Source: Deltaproteobacteria bacterium | GTDB taxonomy: Bacteria > Desulfobacterota > Desulfuromonadia > Geobacterales > Pseudopelobacteraceae | Direction: 5' to 3' | Assembly: GCA_030654645.1 (NCBI GenBank) | Contig: JAURXC010000198.1 | Location: forward strand, 1 to 7,737 | Length of the DNA: 7,737 bases | Shown here: positions 1-6,600 of the stretch, one piece after another | Position numbering within the stretch: the first letter of the stretch is position 1 | Layout: every line of letters begins with the position of its first letter | Translations under genes and position numbers: made by a program | The notes under the pieces: model-generated | What the model was told of the DNA's origin: nothing | Seen by the model: only the letters and a program-made list of their open reading frames with translations | Databases searched by the model: none

Positions 1-849
1 TCTGACAGCTACATCGAAAAAGCTTTCCTATATCTGGTTATCGCATCGCTGCTGCTGCATATCGGTGCTTTTGCAGCGTTGTACTATTGGCCCCGGAGCG
101 TTCCCGAGCCACCCAAGGAACCGGTCTACATCGACCTGCAACAGATGCCGGAAATAAAGCAGCCGCCATTGCCGCGCCAGCAGGAAACCAGGCGGCAGTC
201 CGAACAGCGGGTGCGGGTGGAACGCGAGATGGCGCCGCGCGGAGACGCGCCACGGGACAGTCGTCCTGCCCAGTTGCCGCAGAAGCCACAGCGCGAGCAA
301 CGCGCCGCTGCCGCCAGACCGGCCATGCCGCTGCCGGCCGACAGGAGTCAACCCCAGGTGGCGCCCGGTTCCTCGGCGGCCAGCCTGTTGAAACCCAGAT
401 CCAAAACGTCTCCGGAACAGTCACAGCCGCAACCGCAGCTTTTTCCCGGAGCCAGCCGGCTGGCAAAGCTGGAAGAAAGCTACCGCCGCAAATTTGAAAA
501 TGACCTGGCCGAAGGCGACACTCGCTTTCTGAACAGTGACGACATCCAGTTCGGCTCTTTCCTGCGCCGCTTCGAGGGGGCGGTCTACGGTGTCTGGCGC
601 TATCCTCAGGAAGCGGCCATGAAGGGGATCGAAGGCATCACGCCGGTCAGGATCACCTTTAACCGGCGCGGCGAGATCACCAACATCCAGCAGCTTGAGA
701 GCTCCGGCGCCCGCATCCTGGACGAGGAGGTGCTGCGCACGCTGCGGGCCATCGGTCCGGTGGGGGGCTTTCCCAAGGGATACGACAAGGACGAGTTTCA
801 CCTGATTGCGTTTTTCCAGTATGGCGGAACACGGAGGGCGCTGCGCTGA
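1..849 (+). CDS. tonB: TonB family energy-transducing protein, 5' end missing
   Basis: TonB proteins span the periplasm and pass energy from the inner-membrane ExbB/ExbD proton channel to outer-membrane receptors that import corrinoids, siderophores and similar cargo. The reading frame is open at base 1 and gives 282 visible residues, so the true start lies just upstream of the window. Residues about 8-30 form one hydrophobic segment containing SLLLH, matching the Ser-x3-His pattern of TonB transmembrane helices (His at visible residue 20). Residues about 31-170 are rich in Pro, Gln and charged residues, as expected for the periplasm-spanning linker. Residues about 185-276 look like a TonB C-terminal domain: a WRYPQEA block, a G-x2-G turn, alternating beta-strand residues, then ESSG and an ILDEE helix. 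The stop lies one base before cbiA, so the two are probably co-transcribed. That neighbour suggests, without proving, service to a corrinoid receptor. Family call is strong; the substrate is inferred. Confidence 0.88.
   Translation, partial: SDSYIEKAFLYLVIASLLLHIGAFAALYYWPRSVPEPPKEPVYIDLQQMPEIKQPPLPRQQETRRQSEQRVRVEREMAPRGDAPRDSRPAQLPQKPQREQRAAAARPAMPLPADRSQPQVAPGSSAASLLKPRSKTSPEQSQPQPQLFPGASRLAKLEESYRRKFENDLAEGDTRFLNSDDIQFGSFLRRFEGAVYGVWRYPQEAAMKGIEGITPVRITFNRRGEITNIQQLESSGARILDEEVLRTLRAIGPVGGFPKGYDKDEFHLIAFFQYGGTRRALR
833..838 (+). promoter_or_regulatory. Probable ribosome binding site for cbiA
   Basis: GGAGGG lies inside the last codons of tonB, 12 bases before the ATG at 851. The spacing is slightly long but it is the best purine-rich match nearby. 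It favours the start at 851 over an in-frame ATG at 821 and a TTG at 806, neither of which has an evident site upstream. Confidence 0.5.
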
Positions 850-850
850 C

Positions 851-2260
851 ATGGCCGGACATGGGTTATTGATAGCCGCTCCCCAGAGCGGCAGCGGCAA
901 GACCACGGTCAGCCTGGCGATCATGTCGGCGCTCAAGCGGCGCGGGCTGGCGGTGGCCCCCTTCAAGTGCGGGCCGGACTTCATCGACCCCGGCTATCAC
1001 CGCCTGGTGACCGGCCGGCCGTCAATCAACCTGGATGCCTGGATCTGCCCGGACGAGTTCGTGTCCGGTTCATTCCTGAAGCACTCGTTTGATGCCGATC
1101 TGGCCGTTATCGAAGGGGTGATGGGGCTGTTCGACGGTCTGGGTGCTTCACCGTTCGAGGGGAGCAGCGCCCGGATCGCTGCCATCACCGGCGCTCCGGT
1201 GGTGCTGGTGGTGAATGCCCGCGGCATGGCGGCCAGCGCGGCGGCGCTGGTCAAGGGCTTTGCCGGCTTTGACCCATGCGTAAAGGTGGCCGGGGTCATT
1301 TTCAACAATGTCGGCAGCGAATCCCATGCAGAGCTGTTGCGACAGGTTATGTCGCAGTCCCTGCCGGAGGTTGCGGTTTTCGGCTGTATTCCCAGGGACG
1401 AATGCCTGGAGATCCCCTCACGCCACCTGGGACTGGTGACGGCCGAGGACAACCCGCTGCCTCCGGAGTTTCTGGAACGGCTGGCAGAGCTGGCCGAACG
1501 TTACCTGGACCTGGATGGATTGGCCGGGTTAAAGACAAATCCCCCCCATCCCCCCATTTGTAAAGAGGGGCGTAATTCGCTTTCTCTTCCAGCGATTGAG
1601 GGGCGTGTGCGCATCGCCGTGGCCAGCGATGCCGCCTTCTGTTTCGTCTACGAAGACAACCTGCGCCTGCTGCGCGAAGCCGGGGCCGAGATTGTTACCT
1701 TCTCGCCGTTGGAGGATGGGGGCCTGCCGGACGGCATCGGCGGCATCTACCTGCCGGGTGGCTACCCGGAACTTTACGCCGATCGGCTGGCAGCCAACAG
1801 CTCCATGCTGGCCGCGATCAGGAACTCTGTCGCCGCGGACATGCCGGTCTATGCCGAGTGCGGAGGATACGTCTATCTGACGGAGGGACTGGAAGAAACC
1901 GCGGATCGGGCAGCGGTGGAATTTGTGGGGATATTCCCGGTGCGGGCCAGAATGCTGCCGCGCCGCAAGGCGCTGGGGTACAGGCAGGCGGAGTTGCTGC
2001 ATGACACGCTGCTGGGAGTCGGCGGAGGCGTCTGCCGGGGGCATGAGTTCCACTATTCGGAAACCGGAGTAATGCCCGACGGCATCGGGCGCAATTACAA
2101 CGTTTCGCGGCAAGATGTGCTGCTGGGCAGGGAAGGCTTCGGTATCCGCAACTGCCTGGGCTCATACCTGCACCTGCACTTCGGTAGCAATCCCGGGATC
2201 GCCCCGGCGCTGGTGGCGGCCTGTCGCCAGTGTGCATGCAAAACTGAAACGCCCCTATAG
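851..2260 (+). CDS. cbiA: Cobyrinate a,c-diamide synthase (glutamine-hydrolysing)
   Basis: This cytoplasmic cobalamin-pathway enzyme uses ATP and glutamine-derived ammonia to amidate the a and c carboxylates of cobyrinate (CbiA; the aerobic counterpart is CobB). The product is 469 residues, close to the usual 450-460. The N-terminal dethiobiotin-synthetase-like ATPase domain has a P-loop, SGSGKTT, at 13-19. KCGPDFIDPGYH at 39-50 and EGVMGLFDG at 88-96 are family signatures. The class I glutaminase domain, about 253-455, has the nucleophile Cys337 in AECGG and a probable catalytic His in SYLHLHF (441 or 443). The start at 851 is chosen because MAGHGLLIAAPQSGSGKTT matches the normal N-terminus and it begins one base after the tonB stop. 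Residues about 228-240 (NPPHPPICKEG) are unlike the family and are encoded by a palindromic DNA repeat in the interdomain linker. Both domains look intact, so the enzyme is probably functional. CobQ (cobyric acid synthase) is less likely on length and the KCGPDFIDPGYH motif. Confidence 0.93.
   Translation: MAGHGLLIAAPQSGSGKTTVSLAIMSALKRRGLAVAPFKCGPDFIDPGYHRLVTGRPSINLDAWICPDEFVSGSFLKHSFDADLAVIEGVMGLFDGLGASPFEGSSARIAAITGAPVVLVVNARGMAASAAALVKGFAGFDPCVKVAGVIFNNVGSESHAELLRQVMSQSLPEVAVFGCIPRDECLEIPSRHLGLVTAEDNPLPPEFLERLAELAERYLDLDGLAGLKTNPPHPPICKEGRNSLSLPAIEGRVRIAVASDAAFCFVYEDNLRLLREAGAEIVTFSPLEDGGLPDGIGGIYLPGGYPELYADRLAANSSMLAAIRNSVAADMPVYAECGGYVYLTEGLEETADRAAVEFVGIFPVRARMLPRRKALGYRQAELLHDTLLGVGGGVCRGHEFHYSETGVMPDGIGRNYNVSRQDVLLGREGFGIRNCLGSYLHLHFGSNPGIAPALVAACRQCACKTETPL
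1533..1576 (+). repeat. C-rich/G-rich palindromic repeat inserted in frame in cbiA
   Basis: A C7 run, a C6 run, then ATTTGTAAAGAGGGG form an imperfect inverted repeat: CCCCCATTT pairs with AAAGAGGGG at 7 of 9 positions around a two-base loop. The composition breaks sharply from the flanking cbiA codons. In frame it encodes a Pro-rich NPPHPPICKEG peptide in the linker between the two enzyme domains. From memory, similar dispersed repeats encoding NPP-x-PP peptides occur in many copies in Geobacter-type and some cyanobacterial genomes. The exact boundaries and the family are inferred. Confidence 0.6.
2255..2260. other. Shared CTATAG palindrome holding both convergent stop codons
   Basis: The six bases read CTA TAG (Leu-stop) on the + strand for cbiA and CTA TAG (Leu-stop) on the - strand for the porin gene. 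The convergent genes therefore overlap by exactly six bases with no intergenic DNA. No stem-loop plus T-run is visible there, so any terminator would have to lie in the opposing coding sequence. Confidence 0.95.
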
Positions 2261-3661
2261 GTGGACCTGCATCATCAGGCTCAGGTAGAACGCGTCCTTG
2301 GCGCTGCTTCTGTAAAAATTCCCCGGAACAAAATACTCCATGGTCAGCAGCGAACTCAGGCGCTTGTCAAACTTGTGCGACAGCACGGTCTGCTGCAGAT
2401 GTCCTCTCTCCTTGCCGCTGTTGGAGAACATGGCTGCATTGGGGCCGGTGACCCTGGTCTTTTCGATCGCGGTCAGATAGTTGTATGCCAGACTCAAGCT
2501 GGTGGCTGGTGTGAAATTCAGCGTCGTATTGATCCGGTACAGTCCCAGGTTAGACCAGTATGAGCCGATGCCGGTTTCCCTGGAATAGGCATACTTGTAA
2601 AGCGCGCTCATCCATTTGTATCTTGAAAACAACGGATCCCACCCCTCGTTGGTATCTGAATTCGTGTCATCTCCGGAAAGGTAGACGTAGCCCGCTTCGA
2701 TATCAGGCGTCCAGGGCAGGTTCTCCAGCGACCGCTTGATGAAGATGCTGCCCCCGTCCGCGATCCTTTTCCTACCGCCGTCATACTCGCCGAACTGATG
2801 GGCATATTCCGCTTTCACTGCCCAGGGGTGGAAGTCGTAGGCCGCCCTTGCCCCGATCGTGTTCAGGAACAGCGTCGGCGTTTTCGCATTGATCCGCTCT
2901 TCCTGCTTGTAAATATAATAGGGCTCGATGGTCAGGTTTTCGCCGATCCTGTTTTTGCCGTAGAGAACAAAGGCTTCCTCGTCCGAGCTGTTCAGGATGC
3001 GCTGATTGTACTTGTAGAGTCTGCCGCTTTTTGCCGGGTGCAGTACCGGTAACAGCTGGTCGGTCATGGTGTTGTAGATGTACAAAAGGTCCACGCTGTT
3101 GTTGCCGGTGATTTTCCAGGTTGCCCTGGCCGCGTTGAAGTATTTGGTCCGGTCCGCTGAAACCGGTGTGCCGTCGGCAATCAGGAAACCATCCCCATAG
3201 CGCAATTCCTGACGCCCGATCCTCAGGTCCAACGGGGCTCCGGCCACATCCTTGACGTCCACGTAAAGGCTCTCGAAAAAGACCTCGTCCTGTTCCAGGT
3301 CCTTATTGTCGGTGTTGGAGGAGCTGATGTAGCATTTGGGCTCCGTGGTCAGCTTCAGGTATGCTGCCGCGTTTTTATTGAGCTGCAGCCTGCTCCAGAG
3401 CGAGACTTTGAGCCGCAGGTAGTTTTCATCATCCAATCCCAGGGTGCTCATATCGAAGGTACCCTTCCAATACTCGTACCTCAGCCTGAAATCGGCGCCA
3501 TAGTCAAACTTTGTCTCCGCAAGTGAAGCCGACGCCAGCAACAGCAGCGCCGGAACGGAAAGCAGCAGCGCCTGAAATATTTTCGTCAACCCGGAAACCG
3601 TACGACCCCGCTCACGGCAAGTTAAGGCACGATACTTGGCGGCAATGTTATCAATTCTCAA
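2255..3661 (-). CDS. Outer-membrane beta-barrel protein, alginate-export porin type
   Basis: This is a predicted outer-membrane beta-barrel of 468 residues; its cargo is unknown. The N-terminus has a basic stretch, a hydrophobic core rich in Leu at about 30-42, and a signal peptidase I site SLA|ET after residue 48. The mature part shows alternating polar and aromatic strand patterns throughout. RIGRQELRYGDGFLI at 147-161 and GDD...GWDPLF at 330-345 are typical of the alginate export (AlgE-like) family. The annotated start is a TTG preceded by GGAAAGGA with 6-base spacing, giving a long 48-residue leader. An in-frame TTG at 3587-3589 would give a more usual 24-residue signal peptide but has no clear ribosome binding site. 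The gene lies 36 bases downstream of the large cytochrome gene and is probably in its operon. Despite the family name, alginate transport is not implied: in metal reducers such barrels can serve other roles, including possible pairing with cytochromes. It meets cbiA tail to tail. Confidence 0.8.
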   Translation of the reverse strand: MRIDNIAAKYRALTCRERGRTVSGLTKIFQALLLSVPALLLLASASLAETKFDYGADFRLRYEYWKGTFDMSTLGLDDENYLRLKVSLWSRLQLNKNAAAYLKLTTEPKCYISSSNTDNKDLEQDEVFFESLYVDVKDVAGAPLDLRIGRQELRYGDGFLIADGTPVSADRTKYFNAARATWKITGNNSVDLLYIYNTMTDQLLPVLHPAKSGRLYKYNQRILNSSDEEAFVLYGKNRIGENLTIEPYYIYKQEERINAKTPTLFLNTIGARAAYDFHPWAVKAEYAHQFGEYDGGRKRIADGGSIFIKRSLENLPWTPDIEAGYVYLSGDDTNSDTNEGWDPLFSRYKWMSALYKYAYSRETGIGSYWSNLGLYRINTTLNFTPATSLSLAYNYLTAIEKTRVTGPNAAMFSNSGKERGHLQQTVLSHKFDKRLSSLLTMEYFVPGNFYRSSAKDAFYLSLMMQVHL

Positions 3662-3667
3662 ATCAGG

Positions 3668-3675
3668 TCCTTTCC
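3668..3675 (-). promoter_or_regulatory. Ribosome binding site for the porin gene (TTG start)
   Basis: On the - strand GGAAAGGA precedes the TTG at 3661-3659 by six bases. It lies in the 36-base gap after the cytochrome stop codon. It is the main support for choosing this rare start over the internal TTG at 3589. Confidence 0.55.
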
Positions 3676-3697
3676 GAATAGAGCGTGAATATGATGT

Positions 3698-6600
3698 TTA
3701 CCGGGAAAACAGGTGTATTATCCACTCCCAGGCTGCTGCAAACAGAGACATCAGTCTTGAGGCAAAACCGAATATTTCAGTCCAGATCGATGGCTTCGGC
3801 TCGGGGGCGCTTGCAGCTGCTCCTGTTCCCGGAACCGTTTTCATACTCTTTTCCGGTCCGGAAGGCACGGCCTTCATCGCCGGTTCAAACCTGGCGACGT
3901 GACGTTTTGCAAGCCCCGGTCCGGCATCCCCGGCGATAGACAGTTCTTCGTTATTCGATGCAAAAGCAGTCCCAGCTCCAAGCTGGAATGTCCTGTTTTC
4001 CTTCCTGATGCCGCTTTCCATCCGCGTATTGTATCTACCGATATAGTCCAGGTGATCACTGTCCTGCGGATAGCCCTCACGGCTCTCGTCATAGGGGAAA
4101 TTGCTCATGCCGGCGAAAGGCAGCGGTTCCACTGTTGGAGACACGTTGCGATTGCTGAGGCTCTTGTAATAACCGTTCGAGTAGAGCAGGTATCTCCTTG
4201 ATGTTCCTTTCGGCCCCTTTGCCGTCTGGTCGAAGCGCAACACGATTTCGTCACCGCTTCCGAAGATCACGAACTTGTCGTCCTGGCCAGTCAACAGAGG
4301 AGTCACATCACCGAACCTGGTGTAGTAACCCGGCATATATGTTGGTGGGGTGTCATTCCTGGTGCCATAGATGAACTTGACTACCTCGCCTTTGTTTACA
4401 GATGTGGAATCATCGTGCCCGTGATAGCCCAGTACAGCGGATGAGAGCGGCACTTCGCTGATAACTGCCGCTTCATCGGCGGTGGTGTCGAAGAGGATGC
4501 TTCTGATGTAAGTCTTGTACAGGTATTTGATCCTCAACTTGTAGACTTTGCTTTTGAAGGCATTGGTGAGATTGATTGCCGTCGGGCCTCCGCCATCGCG
4601 CGGCACGATGCTGCGCTCTTTCATCGGAACCGCCACCCAGTTGCCTTTGTTGTCCAGTACCTCTATTTTGGACTTCGCCAGGAACTTGTTGGCAATTTCG
4701 TGCCCTTCGTGGGTATTGGGGAACGCGGTCGCTCCGTCAATGACAAGTTTGATCATCGGCGCGCCGGAAAGGTTGCCAAGGTCGATTTCCAGGGTCTGCC
4801 AGCCGAATCCGGCGTTCCTGTCCCTGTTCAAAACCACATAACTGTTGCCGGTGGCGGAGAGCCTCCCGCTAATGTCCTTGCCGGTTTCCAGATGTTTCAC
4901 GGACAACGGCTTCTTCAGGTTTCTGCTTACAGTGTGAATTACCTGCTCCGGTGCGACATATCCTCCCCCGGTTATGGGAAGCCGTTCGGCATGGAGATCG
5001 CGGTTGTCGGGTATGTCAACGGCATAGAGCTTGATCGCGTCAAGGTAATTGGCCTCCACCTTCTCCTCTACAAGCCTCAATTCATATTTGCCGTCTTTCA
5101 GGGCCGGATTGGCTGCCAGCAGGTAGTAATCAAACGGATTCGGCCTTCTGAAGCCGTTTGGATCCCGGTTGCCGAGCTTTCCGGCCGGATATATGTCCGA
5201 TTCAAGGGCATACTTGCTGCCGTCCCAGGTAAACAGTATCGGGCAGGAAGTGGTGCAGCTGTTGTCACAGGTACAGTCCCAGTTGTATGTGTCAATGAAG
5301 GAGAGGTTGTCCGAATATGACGACTCCATGGCGGTGTCCACCGCATCGCGGGCCTTGACACGCCAATACCAGGTGCTTGCCGCAAGCGAAGGAGTGGTCC
5401 AGTTGGTCGCCGGAATCCATCCGGGTTGCTGCAGGTTGGCGCTGTCGAAGCTGGGGACCGTGTCCAGCTGCAGGAAATACTCCACCGCGTGGCCATCGGG
5501 CGCGGTCACCGGGTTCCACTGCAGGGTGTGGGCGTAGGAGGTGGTGCAGACCGTGTTCCCGCCGGTCTGGGAGATCAGCACCGGTGCGATCGGTGGCAGC
5601 GGACCGCCGGATATTGTGAAGCTGTTTGCGCTCGACGGATCGGACACCGCGCTGGTATGGACGCTGTCACGGGCCCTGGTCCGCCAGTGCCAGCTGCCCG
5701 GCGCTACGGATTGGGCCCAGGCTGCCGCCGGCTGCCATGCGGATTGGTAGGCTATGCTTGCAAAGTCGGCAGTTGCACTTACCTCGACATAATACTCGAT
5801 CGCATCGGCATCGGTAGGCGCAACCACGTTCCACTGGAAGGTCACGGCCACGTTACCACCGCTGCTGTAGTTGGGCTGTGCGATCAGGGTCGGGGCCGGT
5901 GGCGGAGCATAGGCGATACCGAAGCCTCCCGCAACCGAGGGGGATGACACCGAAGTTGTATGAACAGTATCGCGAGAGGTGACCCGCCAGTACCAGCTAC
6001 CGATGGGCACAACCTGGGACCAGCTGGTGCTTGCCTGCCAGTCCGACACGTAGGTGACCGGCGAGAAACCCGGGTTGCCACTGACCTGGACCAGATACTG
6101 GCATGTATCCCCATCGGGCGCCGTAACCGGATTCCACTGGAAGGTGATGCTCCTCTGCGTGCCGCTGGTGTAGGTTGTGGCCGGTTGCGCCACCAGGGCC
6201 GGAGCCGAAGGGGACGTCAGGGTAATGCTGAAACTGTTGGTTCCGGATGGAGCCGAGACAGCACTGGTGTGGACGCTGTCCCTGGATGAGACCCTCCAGT
6301 ACCAGGTCCCGACCGGTATTGCCTGTGTCCAGCTGGTGCCGGCCTGCCATCCCGACTGATACGCTATTGTCGAGAAGGCTGGGGTGTCGCTGACTTCGAC
6401 AAGATACTGCATCGGATCGACGTCCGTGGGAATCACCGTGCTCCACTGGAAGGTTTTGCTGATTGCGCCGCCACTGGAACTGGAACCGGTCTGTGGTGTC
6501 AGGGTCGGCGGAGCGGGTGCGGCATAGCTTATGCTGAATGTGTCGTATGAGGATGGCGCCGATTGTGCCGTTGTGGCACTACTGTCCCTTGCCGTCACCC

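Noticed and set aside
806..850. Earlier in-frame starts for cbiA (TTG 806, ATG 821)
   Set aside because: They add 10-15 residues not expected in CbiA, overlap tonB and lack an upstream ribosome binding site. The ATG at 851 gives the normal N-terminus.
421..984. Long - strand ORF opposite tonB and cbiA
   Set aside because: It lies antisense to two well-supported genes, spans their junction, and has no recognisable domain. High GC makes such shadows common.
1541..1572. Hairpin in cbiA as a transcription terminator
   Set aside because: It lies in the middle of an intact coding region and has no T-run after the stem. A repeat insertion fits better.
1529..2113. Long - strand ORF of 194 codons inside cbiA
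   Set aside because: It is antisense to the conserved glutaminase domain of cbiA and shows no motif of its own.
4700..5320. Long + strand ORF of 206 codons opposite the cytochrome
   Set aside because: It is the mirror of a conserved-looking coding region on the - strand. There is no ribosome binding site or recognisable protein feature.
5426..5947. + strand ORF of 173 codons opposite the fibronectin-like repeats
   Set aside because: Its Gly/Arg-rich, repeating pattern is a shadow of the repeat units on the other strand.
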